Shown: positions 21,246-29,810 of the stretch, piece after piece
Layout: each line of letters opens with the position of its first letter
Position numbering within the stretch: position 1 is the stretch's first letter
NCBI RefSeq assembly: GCF_016863395.1
Contig: NZ_BOOU01000017.1
Location: forward strand, 1-64,000
DNA length: 64,000 nucleotides
Source: Sphaerisporangium rufum
Lineage (GTDB): Bacteria > Actinomycetota > Actinomycetes > Streptosporangiales > Streptosporangiaceae
Reading direction: 5' to 3'
Program-made: the position numbers and the translations under genes
Notes under the pieces: generated by a model
Databases searched by the model: none
Told to the model about the DNA's origin: nothing
What the model saw: the letters and a program-made list of their open reading frames with translations, nothing else

Positions 21246-22909
21246 TGCGAGGTGGTTCCTTCCTGGGGGGATGGGCTGGAACGTGCGCTGAGGGCGATCC
21301 GCCGGGCCAGCTCGAAGGCGTGCGGCACCGGCCCGGACGGCGGCAGGTGGTCGCGGGCCGCCCGCACCAGCCCGGTGGCGCGCATGCCGGGGCGCGACCA
21401 CACCGCGGCGTCGCGGGCGAGCGCGGCGGGGGTGGCGTCGGCGACGACCCGCCCGCCGTCGATCACGATGACCCGGTCGGCGCGGGTCAGCGCGAGGTCG
21501 ACGTCGTGGGTGATGAAGTAGACGCTCTCCACTCCGTCGGCGGCCAGGGCGTGCCCGATCAGCTCGGTGGTGGTGCCCAGGTCCTGCCCGGCGGTCGGTT
21601 CGTCGAGGATCAGGGTGCGCGGGCGCATGGCCAGCGCGAGGGCCACGGTCAGCCGCCGCTGCTGGCCGAACGACAGGGTGCGCGGCAGGCGGTCCATGAT
21701 CTCCGGCTCCTGGTCCAGCAGCGTCGCGCGCAGCGCCGCCGCCGAGTCCTCGGCGATCTTGGCCGGCTCGCGGCCGAGGTTGTGCGGGCCGAAGGCCAGT
21801 TCCTGGCGGACGGTGGCGCTGAACAGCGCCTGGCCGGGGTTCTGGAAGACGTAGCCGAAGGTGGTGGCGAGCGCGGCCACCGTCTGGCCGGCGACCGGGA
21901 CGCCGTCGGCGAGCACTTCGCCGCGGGTGGCGGTGACCAGTGCCATGGCGGCGCGCAGCAGGGTCGACTTGCCGGCGCCGTTCGGGCCGAGGACCGCGAC
22001 CCGCTCGTGCGGGCCGAGCGCGAGGTCGACGCCGGCGAGCACGGTGCGGCCCGGATACCCCAGGGCGGCCTGCCGGTAGGCCAGCCGCGGGGCCGGGGCC
22101 GGTTCGGGCGGCACGCCGGACACCGGCGGAGCGGGCATGGCGGGCAGCTCGGCGGCCCGGTCCAGCAGCGCGGCGAACGGCAGCCTGACGTGGGCGACCG
22201 GCGCGGCGCGCAGGAACCCCGCCACCGGGCCGCGGTAGGCGGTGCGGCCGGCCTCCAGGTAGAGCACCTCGTCCGGGGCGAACTCCAGGATGTCGTCGAC
22301 GCGGTGCTCGACCACCACGGCGGCGCCGCCCTCGTCGACGAACCGGCGCAGCTCGCCGAGCAGCCGCAGGCCGGCGGCCGGGTCGAGGTTGGCCAGCGGC
22401 TCGTCCACCACCACGACCCGCGGGCGCATCGCCAGTACCCCGGCGAAGGCGACCATCTGCAGCTCGCCGCCGCTGAGCCCGGCGGTGGCGCGGTCCAACA
22501 GGTGTGTCAGGCCGAGCCGCCCGGCGACCTCGGTGATGCGGCGGCGGATCTCCTCGCGCGGCAGCCCGAGGTTCTCCGGGCCGAAGGCGATCTCGGCGGC
22601 CACGGTGGTGCCGACGACCTGCCGGCGCGGGTCCTGGAGCATCGTGCCGACCACGGTGGACAGGTCGCGCAGCGTGCGCCCGGCGACCGGCCGGCCGTCG
22701 ACGTTCACCTCGCCGGTGATCTCGGCGCGGTAGGCGTGCGGGACCAGGCCGTTCAGCAGGCGCAGCAGCGTGCTCTTGCCGCAGCCGGAGGGCCCGGCGA
22801 CCAGCAGCAGGCGGCCGGGGTCGACGGTCAGGTCCACCGGGCCGAGGGCGGTCCGCCCGGTGGAGAGGTAGCGGACGCTCGCGTCACGGACCTCGATCAG
22901 CGCGGTCAT
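21242..22909 (-). CDS. ECF transporter ATPase, two fused ABC domains
   Basis: A 555-residue protein made of two ABC ATPases in tandem, replacing the usual EcfA1/EcfA2 pair. Domain 1 (~5-235) has Walker A GPSGCGKSTLLRLL, signature LSGGELQ and Walker B VVVDEPLANLD. Domain 2 (~270-500) has GPNGAGKSTLLRAA, a variant signature LSFGQQRR and LILDEPTAGQD. It is the first gene of the operon. The ATG at 22909 is preceded by a purine-poor leader with possible RNA structure rather than a clear ribosome-binding site. Confidence 0.93.
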   Translation of the reverse strand: MTALIEVRDASVRYLSTGRTALGPVDLTVDPGRLLLVAGPSGCGKSTLLRLLNGLVPHAYRAEITGEVNVDGRPVAGRTLRDLSTVVGTMLQDPRRQVVGTTVAAEIAFGPENLGLPREEIRRRITEVAGRLGLTHLLDRATAGLSGGELQMVAFAGVLAMRPRVVVVDEPLANLDPAAGLRLLGELRRFVDEGGAAVVVEHRVDDILEFAPDEVLYLEAGRTAYRGPVAGFLRAAPVAHVRLPFAALLDRAAELPAMPAPPVSGVPPEPAPAPRLAYRQAALGYPGRTVLAGVDLALGPHERVAVLGPNGAGKSTLLRAAMALVTATRGEVLADGVPVAGQTVAALATTFGYVFQNPGQALFSATVRQELAFGPHNLGREPAKIAEDSAAALRATLLDQEPEIMDRLPRTLSFGQQRRLTVALALAMRPRTLILDEPTAGQDLGTTTELIGHALAADGVESVYFITHDVDLALTRADRVIVIDGGRVVADATPAALARDAAVWSRPGMRATGLVRAARDHLPPSGPVPHAFELARRIALSARSSPSPQEGTTSQ

Positions 22910-23369
22910 GACGGAGTGCCTACCCTCTCTCGACTCTCGACGTGCCGCGAGCGTTGCGGCCCTTCACACCTGGTCTACGTCCAGAGGAGATTAAAGAGTA
23001 GATCGTGCACACAGCGCAATTCCTGATTAACGTTCAACTTTTTACCGGCCACCCGATAAGCAAATCTTTCGGGCATCAACCCACCCGGTGCTACGCGGCG
23101 ATGAACTTTGTGTTACGCCGTTTTATTCGGACATCTTGCTGATTAAACCCCCAAAAGGTATGGCATAGTCGATTTCCGGCTAGCCGCTACCGGGGTAACG
23201 GCTGGCCGCACCCTCGGCGGGACTCGGCCGCCAAGGCCGCCGGGGCCGCCCGGGCCGGGCGGCCGGCGGGCCGGTGCCGCGCCGCGCGGGTGGCCGGACG
23301 GCCACATTTGCCGCGCCGGTCGTACCCCATTCTTCGATTGGACATTTGGCCCATATAGGCTGGGATGTG
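22910..23369. other. Divergent intergenic region upstream of the ECF operon
   Basis: About 460 bases. On the minus strand the first ~100 bases upstream of the ATPase gene can fold into successive hairpins: CTGG-ACGTAGA-CCAG (around 22969-22983), then GCCGC-AACGCTC-GCGGC (around 22942-22958). 23000-23170 is AT-richer than anything nearby and should hold the promoters for both directions. A long imperfect hairpin (CCGGCTAGCCGCTACC facing GGTAACGGCTGGCCGC, 23176-23209) lies on the phosphatase side. I did not recognise a TPP, cobalamin or other known riboswitch core. Confidence 0.5.
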
Positions 23370-24188
23370 ATGAACGAGCTGACGAGGTGGATAGCGCTGG
23401 ACGGCGCCGTGAACGTGCGGGACCTCGGGGGCCTGCCCACGGCCGGCGGCGGGACGACGAGGTTCGGGCAGATCATGCGCTCGGACAACCTGCAGGGGCT
23501 GAGCGAGACCGACGTGCGGCGGCTGGTGGACGAGCTGAAGCTGCGCGACGTGGTGGACCTGCGCTCGAACGCCGAGGTGCACCTGGAGGGCCCCGGCCCG
23601 CTCACCCGGGTGCCGGAGGTGAGCGTCCATCACCTCACCCTGTTCGCCGAGGGCGGGCGGCACACCGACGTGGAGGCCGACACCGCCGGGGCCCGCGACG
23701 TGCGCATCGACGCCGCCCGGGTCCTGCCCTGGCAGGGACGGCGTGAGGAGGACGAGGCCGAGATCCGGGTGCTCGGCTTCTACTACGCCTACCTTCGCGA
23801 CCGGCCCGACTCGGTGCTCGCCGCGCTGCGGGTGCTCGCGCACGGCGAGGGCGCCGCGCTGGTGCACTGCGCGGCCGGCAAGGACCGCACCGGCGTGGTC
23901 TGCGCGCTCGCCCTGTCGGTCGCCGGGGTGACCCGCGAGGCGATCGTGGCCGACTACACCGCCACCGGCGAGCGGATGGAGCCGCTGCTGAGCCGGCTGC
24001 GCGCGAGCGACACCTACCGCGACGACCTCGACTCGCGGCCCGCCGACAGCCACCTGCCCCGCGCGGAGTACATGGAGAACTTCCTGGGTGTGCTGGACGA
24101 GCGGCACCAGGGCCCGCTCGGCTGGCTCGGCGAGCACGGCTGGACCGGCGAGGACACCACCGCGCTGCGCTGCCGCCTGCTCGGCTGA
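23370..24188 (+). CDS. Tyrosine-protein phosphatase (PtpB / Y_phosphatase3 family)
   Basis: A 272-residue soluble phosphatase with the P-loop VHCAAGKDRTGVV (Cys167, Arg in DRTG), the signature of the lipid/tyrosine dual-specificity PtpB-like family. The N-terminal NVRDLGGLP and FGQIMRSDNLQGLS segments and VVDLRS are also typical. Such enzymes remove phosphate from phosphotyrosine, sometimes phosphoinositides. ATG at 23370 is chosen by homology of the first residues. No good ribosome-binding site precedes it, and the longer frame from 23274 adds unlikely sequence. Confidence 0.85.
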   Translation: MNELTRWIALDGAVNVRDLGGLPTAGGGTTRFGQIMRSDNLQGLSETDVRRLVDELKLRDVVDLRSNAEVHLEGPGPLTRVPEVSVHHLTLFAEGGRHTDVEADTAGARDVRIDAARVLPWQGRREEDEAEIRVLGFYYAYLRDRPDSVLAALRVLAHGEGAALVHCAAGKDRTGVVCALALSVAGVTREAIVADYTATGERMEPLLSRLRASDTYRDDLDSRPADSHLPRAEYMENFLGVLDERHQGPLGWLGEHGWTGEDTTALRCRLLG

Positions 24189-24204
24189 CCCGGCCGCGAG
24201 TGGC

Positions 24205-25245
24205 TCACGTCGCCGGCGGCTCCAGGGAGACCACCCGCCGCTCGGCGGCCGAGGTGCGGGCGGCGTGCAGCACGGCCGCCGTCTCGGCCGCCTCGGCCGG
24301 ATCCACCGGCGGCGGCGCGCCCGTGGTGAGGCACGCCACCACGCCGGACCAGAACTCCGGGTAGGCGCCCGGCTCGGTCGGCACCGGACGGGTGCCGCCG
24401 TCCACACCGAGCGAGCCCCAGTGCTCCGGCGACTCGGCGCCCCAGCCGGGCCCGCCCGGCCGCTCACCGGCCCGCAGCCGCTCCTCCTGCGGGTCCAGGC
24501 CCCACTTGACGTACGCCGCCCGCGAGCCGAGCACCCGGAACCGCGGCCCGAGCCGGCCGGTGACCGCGCTCATCCACAGATGGGACCGGGCGCCGCCGGC
24601 GTGGGTGAGCGCCACGAAGGTGTCGTCGTCGGCGCCCACCCCGTCCCGGCGCACGTCGCATTCGGCGTAGACGCCGGTCACCGGGCCGAGATAGCGCAGC
24701 GCCTGGTCGACCAGATGGCTGCCCAGGTCGTACAGCAGCCCGCCCATCTCCTCCGGCCCGCCGTTCTCCCGCCAGCCGCCCTTGGGCACCGGGCGATACC
24801 GCTCGAAGCGCGACTCGAAGCGGTGCACCTCGCCGAGATCCAGCCCGCGCAGCGTGCGGAAGTCGCCGTCCCAGCGGCGGTTCTGGTAGACGGTGAACAT
24901 CACGCCGCGCTCGCCGGCCAGCCGGGCGAGCTCCAGCACCTCCGCGGCGGTGGCGGCGGCCGGCTTGTCCACCACCACCGGAAGCCCGGCCGCGAGCGCC
25001 TCGGTGGCCAGCGGCACGTGGGTGCGGTTGGGCGTGGCCACCACCACCAGGTCCGGCCGGCGGGCGAGCAGCTCGGCCGCCGACGCCACCACCTCGGCGC
25101 CGGGGTGGTCCCGCCTGATCCGCGCGGCGCGCCCGGCGTCCCGGGTCACCACCGCGGCCAGCCGCAGCCCGGGCGTGGCGGCGATCAGCGGCGCGTGGAA
25201 GAACTCGCCCGCCGTGCCGTACCCGACCAGGCCGACGCCGATCAC
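24205..25245 (-). CDS. Gfo/Idh/MocA-family oxidoreductase
   Basis: A 346-residue NAD(P)-dependent dehydrogenase. The Rossmann fingerprint GLVGYGTAGEFFHAP lies at the N terminus. The EKP-type motif appears as VVDKPAA, with Asp replacing Glu. The catalytic region reads LYDLGSHLVDQALRYLG, with the conserved His. The C-terminal beta-sheet domain is complete. The GTG start at 25245 overlaps the stop of the PAC2 gene (GTGA), so the two are coupled. Substrate is unknown, probably a sugar or polyol derivative. Confidence 0.87.
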   Translation of the reverse strand: MIGVGLVGYGTAGEFFHAPLIAATPGLRLAAVVTRDAGRAARIRRDHPGAEVVASAAELLARRPDLVVVATPNRTHVPLATEALAAGLPVVVDKPAAATAAEVLELARLAGERGVMFTVYQNRRWDGDFRTLRGLDLGEVHRFESRFERYRPVPKGGWRENGGPEEMGGLLYDLGSHLVDQALRYLGPVTGVYAECDVRRDGVGADDDTFVALTHAGGARSHLWMSAVTGRLGPRFRVLGSRAAYVKWGLDPQEERLRAGERPGGPGWGAESPEHWGSLGVDGGTRPVPTEPGAYPEFWSGVVACLTTGAPPPVDPAEAAETAAVLHAARTSAAERRVVSLEPPAT

Positions 25246-26147
25246 GACTCGCGCTCGTCCCGCTCGGCCAGGAACCGCTCGAACTGCGCGGCCAGCTCGT
25301 CGCCGGTCGGCATCGGCGCGTTCTCGGCCATCAGGTTCTCCCGCTCGGCTCCCGCGGTGAACGCGTCGTACTGCTGCTCCAGGCCCTTGATCGCGGTGGA
25401 CAGCTCGGCCGAGGCGACGATCTGCTCCTCGATCTCGGCCGTGGTCTTCTCCGCGGCCTCGCGCAGCCCGTCCAGCGGGAACAGCAGGCCGGTGCTGAGC
25501 GCGATCGCCTCCAGCGCGGTCACCGCGGCCCGCGGGTACTCCGCCTGCGCCAGGTAGTGCGGCACGTGCACCGCGTAGCCGCGCGCGTCGTGCCCGCGCG
25601 CGCCGAGCCGCAGCTCGACCAGCGCGGCGGCGCTGCCGGGCACCTGGATCCGGCCGAACGGGCCGCGGTCGCCGGGCAGCAGCTCCGGGCGGGTGCCGTG
25701 CGCCGTCACGCCGAGCGGCCGGGTGTGCGGCGCCGCCATGGGGATGCCGTGCGTGGTGACCAGCCGGGTCACCCCCAGCCGGGTGACCAGCGAGCCGACG
25801 GCCTCGGTGAACAACTCCCACTCCCGGTCCGGTTCCGGCCCGCTCATCAGCAGGAACGGGGTTCCGGCCAGGTCGTGGACCAGATGCACGGCCAGCTCGG
25901 GTGCCGCGCACTCGACCCAGTGGTCGGTGTCGAAGGTCATCACGGGGCGCCGCGAGCGGTAGTCCAGCAGGCGGTCCACGTCGAACGTCGCCACGACCCG
26001 GTGCTCCAGCTCCGCGAGGAGGTGGGCCAGGGCGAGCCTGCCCGCGCCACCGGCGTCCACGAAGCCGTCGAAATGGTAGAGCAGCACCGGATCGGACAGC
26101 TCGGGCACATCGCCGCCGAGCCGGTAGAGATCCGTCGGGTCGAACAC
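25242..26147 (-). CDS. PAC2-family protein (proteasome assembly chaperone-like)
   Basis: A 301-residue protein of the actinobacterial PAC2 group. It has the opening LLYHFDGFVDAGGAG, the central LLMSGPEPDREW and TTHGIPMAAPHTRP, and the HVPHYLAQAEYPRAAV segment. A C-terminal ~75-residue helical tail (AEIEEQIVASAELSTAIKGL) is probably coiled coil. The family resembles eukaryotic proteasome assembly chaperones, but its bacterial function is not settled. The start is GTG at 26147 behind AAAGGCGG. It is cotranscribed with the oxidoreductase. Confidence 0.88.
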   Translation of the reverse strand: MFDPTDLYRLGGDVPELSDPVLLYHFDGFVDAGGAGRLALAHLLAELEHRVVATFDVDRLLDYRSRRPVMTFDTDHWVECAAPELAVHLVHDLAGTPFLLMSGPEPDREWELFTEAVGSLVTRLGVTRLVTTHGIPMAAPHTRPLGVTAHGTRPELLPGDRGPFGRIQVPGSAAALVELRLGARGHDARGYAVHVPHYLAQAEYPRAAVTALEAIALSTGLLFPLDGLREAAEKTTAEIEEQIVASAELSTAIKGLEQQYDAFTAGAERENLMAENAPMPTGDELAAQFERFLAERDERES

Positions 26148-26351
26148 CTCGAGTCCGCCTTTCTAGTCGTCTCTCATGAGTGAACCTACGGGATGCGCCG
26201 GGGATTCCGCTGGGCGGGTCGTCTACCCGCGGCCGGCCGCGGTGCACCTCACCGGGCACATCGGACGGGCGTGAACATCACGCGGGAAGCGACCGGGCGG
26301 CCGCCGGCGGTCGCGGTAGTTGTTATGGACGTTTGTTGCAATGATGGGCAG

Positions 26352-27335
26352 ATGGCTGATTTAGCGGCGCCGAAATTACTCCTCCCGCCCCTGTCGTCTC
26401 CGTTTCCCTCCTTGATCAGCCCGTACGCCGACCAGATCGACACGGAGACCTTCGCCTGGCTGTCCGCCACCGGAATGATCACGGAAGCGGCCGAGCTGGA
26501 GCGCTACCGCGAGGCCCACTACGGCATGCTGGGCGCGCGCACCTACCCCTACGCCGGGCCCGGCCCGCTGCGGCTGGTGACCGACTGGTGCGTCTGGCTC
26601 TTCGCCTTCGACGACGCCTTCTGCGAATCCGACCGCCGGGCCGCCGAGATCGCCCGCGCCCTCCCGCAGCTGCTCACCGTGCTGGACGACCTGGAACCCG
26701 GCGCCGCGGCCGGGGACCCGTTCGCCGTCGCCCTGCTCGACATCAAGGGGCGGGTGGCCGCCGCCGGTGACGCCGACCAGCTCGACCGCTGGCGCGCCGT
26801 CACCAAGGACTACCTGTTCGCCCAGGTCTGGGAGGCGGCCAACCGGGAGGACGCGGTGGTGCCCACCTACGGCGACTACATCTTCATGCGCCGCCGGACC
26901 GGCGCGATGCTGACGGTGTTCGCCCTCATCGATGTGGCCACCGGCCGGCCGCTGACCGGTGACCAGTGGCGCGATCCGGCGGTGCGGGCGATCACCGAGC
27001 ACGCCAACGACGTGGTCGTCTGGGACAACGACCTGCTGTCCTACGCCAAGGAACGCGGCGGGGTGAACCACCGCAACAACCTGGTCAGCGTGCTGGCCCG
27101 GCACCGGCACCGGTCCATCCAGCACGCGATGAACCAGATCGGCCGGATGCGCGACGAGGCCATCGCCCGGATGGTGGAACTGGGCGCCGGGCTGAAGGAG
27201 CTGGGCTCGCCGGCGGTCGACGCCTACGTGCGGGGGCTGGAGCACTGGGTCAGCGGCAGCGTCGCCTACTCGCTGACCAGCAGCCGCTACACCCAGGCCT
27301 GGCACGAGGTGCGGGTGCCGGTCGCCGGGCGCTGA
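26352..27335 (+). CDS. Class I terpene synthase (sesquiterpene cyclase type)
   Basis: A 327-residue single-domain terpene synthase, cyclising farnesyl or geranyl diphosphate after Mg2+-assisted ionisation. Both metal-binding motifs are intact: the acidic motif DDAFCE (Asp87, Asp88, Glu92) and the NSE triad NDLLSYAKE (Asn226, Ser230, Glu234). A C-terminal Arg-Tyr pair (SSRYTQ) is also present. The product cannot be read from sequence. No prenyltransferase, P450 or methyltransferase lies next to it, so it looks like an orphan cyclase. I chose ATG at 26352; a possible ATG at 26325 would add nine residues (MDVCCNDGQ). Ribosome-binding signals are weak for both. Confidence 0.9.
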   Translation: MADLAAPKLLLPPLSSPFPSLISPYADQIDTETFAWLSATGMITEAAELERYREAHYGMLGARTYPYAGPGPLRLVTDWCVWLFAFDDAFCESDRRAAEIARALPQLLTVLDDLEPGAAAGDPFAVALLDIKGRVAAAGDADQLDRWRAVTKDYLFAQVWEAANREDAVVPTYGDYIFMRRRTGAMLTVFALIDVATGRPLTGDQWRDPAVRAITEHANDVVVWDNDLLSYAKERGGVNHRNNLVSVLARHRHRSIQHAMNQIGRMRDEAIARMVELGAGLKELGSPAVDAYVRGLEHWVSGSVAYSLTSSRYTQAWHEVRVPVAGR

Positions 27336-27346
27336 CCGGCCGCCGG

Positions 27347-27430
27347 GACACCGTTCACGGCAGCGGGCACGGCAGCGGGCACGGCAGCGGGCACGGCAGC
27401 TGGCACGGCGGCGGGCACGACACCGTTCAC
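27347..27430. repeat. Seven-unit 12-bp tandem array between convergent genes
   Basis: Seven 12-base units abut without gaps. GACACCGTTCAC (27347-27358) is followed by five copies of GGCAGCGGGCAC with single-base variants in units 4 and 5 (27359-27418), then GACACCGTTCAC again (27419-27430). It lies between the terpene synthase stop and the stop of the convergent ATPase gene. It is not in a coding frame I believe. Confidence 0.9.
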
Positions 27431-27444
27431 GACACCGGCAGCGG

Positions 27445-29577
27445 CTAGGACACCGGCTCGGTCCCCTCGGGGGGATCGCCGCCGGTGTCCAGCTCGCCCA
27501 TGGCGTAGCTGACCGCCTCCTCGAAGTCCATCATCGAGCCCTGCTGGTAGGCGGACAGGTACGCCTCTTCGCCGAGCAGCCGCTTGCACTCCTTGACGCA
27601 GTTCTCGTGCTCGGTGCCGAAGAACGGCGAGCCGAGCTGCGGCAGGCCGAACAGCTGCCAGTTGGCCTGCGCCCCGCCGAGGATGCGCGCGGCGCGCCCG
27701 GGGTCGCCGAGGTCCAGCGCCAGGTTCGACAGCGTCTCCATCGCCAGCACCGCGCCGAGCACGTCGTGGAAGTGCCGCTTGATCCGCAGCGACTCCTGCG
27801 CGCTGAGCACCGCGGCGTCCGTGCGGCCGGTCATCCGCTCGATGACCGAGGTGGCCCACACCGCGTACGAGCGCAGCCACAGCTCGCCGCGCTCGGTGCA
27901 CAGCTGCCGGCAGTCGCGCAGCAGCGACTCGGCCTCGGTGAGCTCGTTCTGCTGGGTGAGCGCCACCGCCAGCTCGACGATCGCCGGCAGCAGCCCCGGG
28001 TTGAGCTCGCGCCCGCTGCGGTGGAACTCGATGGCCACGCCGAGCAGCGCGACCGCCTTCTGCAGGTCGCCCTGCAGGAACGCGGCGGTGCCCTGCATCT
28101 TGGTGGCCAGGATGACCGCGATGGAGTCGCCGACCCGCACCGCGTCGGTGGCGCACTGCTCGGCCGCGTCCAGCGCGCCGGCGGTGTCGCCCTGCGCGCT
28201 GCGCACGTAGGACAGCACCCACAGCGCCTTGCAGCGTTCCTTGCTGGGCTGCGGCGAGGCGTGCAGGGTGCGCTCCAGGTAGAGCCGGCCCTCGCGGGCG
28301 AAGCCGCAGGCCACCCACATGTACCAGAGCGAGGAGAGCAGTTCCAGGCCGGTGCGCGCCTCGGCCGGGTCGTGCAGGCAGTAGTCGAGCGCGGCCCGGA
28401 TGTTGTCGTGCTCCTGGCGCATCCGCCCGAACCAGTACACCTGGCGCGGCCCGGACCACGAGTGCTCGCCGCGCTCGGCCAGCTGGAGGTAGTAGTCGCG
28501 GTGCCGCCGGCGCACCCAGTCGGTCTCGCCCAGCTTGTCCAGCCATTCCTTGCCGTAGTGGCGCAGCGTGTCGATGAGCCGGTAGCGGACGCCGGAGCGG
28601 TCGTCACCGCGCAGCAGGATCGACTTCTCCACCAGGCCGGCCACCAGGTCCATGACGCTCTCGGCGGGCAGGTTCTCCCCGGCGCACACGTACCGGGCGG
28701 CCTCCAGCTCGAAGTCGCCGGAGAAGATCGACAGCCGGGCCCACAGCAGCCGCTCGGCCGGCTCGCACAGCTCGTGGCTCCAGCCGATCGCCGCGCGCAG
28801 CGTCTGGTGGCGTGGCAGCGCGGTGCGGCTGGCCCCGGCCAGCAGGCTGAACCGGTCGGTGAGCAGCGCGAGGATCTGCTCCACCGACAGGGCGCGCAGC
28901 CGGACCGAGGCGAGCTCGATGGCCAGCGGGATGCCGTCGAGCCGCCGGCACAGCTCCGAGACGGCCGTGATGTTGTCCTCGTCCACCACGAAGCCGGGCA
29001 CGACGGCCGAGGCGCGCTCGGCGAACAGCTGCACCGACTCGTTGAGGAACGGGCTGCCCGCGTCGTCCTCGCCGGGCAGCAGCAGCGGCGGCACCGGTAC
29101 GGTGCGCTCGCCGGGCACCGACAGCGACTGCCTGCTGGTGGCCAGCACGCGCACCTGCGGCGCGTTGCTCAGCAGCCGCTCGGCCAGCTCCGCCGCGGCG
29201 GCCAGCACATGCTCGCAGGAGTCGAGGACCAGCAGGATGCGGCGCGGGGCGAGCCAGTCGGTGAGCGTCTCGATCTCCGAGCGCGCCGACTGGTCGGCGA
29301 TGCCGAGCGCCCCGTTGACGGTGTGCGCCACCATGGTGGGGTCCTGCAACCGGGACAGGTCGGCGTACCAGACGCCGTCGGGGAACTGGCCGGCGATCTG
29401 GTGCGCGATGCGCAGCGCGGTGCGCGACTTGCCGACGCCGCCGATGCCGGTCAGCGTGACGTGCCGGGCCTCTTTGAGCCGCTGCCCGATCGCGGCCAGC
29501 AGCCGCGTGCGCCCGACGAAGCTGGTCAGCTCCGCGGGCAGGTTTCCCTCGCGCCGCCATTTCGCCGGCGTTGCCAT
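27445..29577 (-). CDS. STAND-type ATPase with TPR-like region, AfsR/LuxR-like but without a DNA-binding domain
   Basis: A 710-residue protein. It begins with the LPAELTSFVGR signature of the actinomycete LuxR/SARP-associated STAND ATPases, then Walker A TGIGGVGKSRTAL, Walker B LLVLDSCEHV and sensor LATSRQSL. A winged-helix-like segment and a long helical TPR-like half (~380-690) follow. In most relatives the protein carries a SARP domain in front or a LuxR helix-turn-helix behind; neither is present. It may act by protein contact, or be a shortened regulator. ATG at 29577 (behind GAGGCGG) is preferred to the in-frame GTG at 29589. It converges with the terpene synthase gene. Confidence 0.85.
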   Translation of the reverse strand: MATPAKWRREGNLPAELTSFVGRTRLLAAIGQRLKEARHVTLTGIGGVGKSRTALRIAHQIAGQFPDGVWYADLSRLQDPTMVAHTVNGALGIADQSARSEIETLTDWLAPRRILLVLDSCEHVLAAAAELAERLLSNAPQVRVLATSRQSLSVPGERTVPVPPLLLPGEDDAGSPFLNESVQLFAERASAVVPGFVVDEDNITAVSELCRRLDGIPLAIELASVRLRALSVEQILALLTDRFSLLAGASRTALPRHQTLRAAIGWSHELCEPAERLLWARLSIFSGDFELEAARYVCAGENLPAESVMDLVAGLVEKSILLRGDDRSGVRYRLIDTLRHYGKEWLDKLGETDWVRRRHRDYYLQLAERGEHSWSGPRQVYWFGRMRQEHDNIRAALDYCLHDPAEARTGLELLSSLWYMWVACGFAREGRLYLERTLHASPQPSKERCKALWVLSYVRSAQGDTAGALDAAEQCATDAVRVGDSIAVILATKMQGTAAFLQGDLQKAVALLGVAIEFHRSGRELNPGLLPAIVELAVALTQQNELTEAESLLRDCRQLCTERGELWLRSYAVWATSVIERMTGRTDAAVLSAQESLRIKRHFHDVLGAVLAMETLSNLALDLGDPGRAARILGGAQANWQLFGLPQLGSPFFGTEHENCVKECKRLLGEEAYLSAYQQGSMMDFEEAVSYAMGELDTGGDPPEGTEPVS

Positions 29578-29798
29578 AAGCCGCCTCACGGGGGGTCGGT
29601 CCGGCGTGCTGCCTGCTCCCGCATCGTACCCATCTCACCGATGCCTGTCCGGCCGCTTGTCCGCTCTGCGTCATATGCGGAATATGTGGGGAATGCGGAA
29701 TGTGTCGAAGATGATGGTAGACCGCAGCCTGCATTACATCTGGGAGGAAAACGGGAGAGTCTTGGCCGGGCCGGCGGCCGGGCCTCCGGCGGACCGCG

Positions 29799-29810
29799 TA
29801 ACATTGAGCC
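29799..29810 (+). promoter_or_regulatory. Possible -10 element for a leaderless transcript
   Basis: TAACAT (29799-29804) ends 6 nt before the GTG of the 55-residue protein, and no ribosome-binding site precedes that GTG. This spacing would put transcription start at the start codon. I see no good -35. Confidence 0.35.

Noticed and set aside
22910-23000. TPP riboswitch before the ECF transporter
   Set aside because: I could not find the conserved CUGAGA and ACYUGA-type cores; only generic hairpins are visible, reported as an open question.
27347-27430. Short CRISPR array
   Set aside because: Units are 12 bases and abut directly with no spacers, and there are no cas genes.
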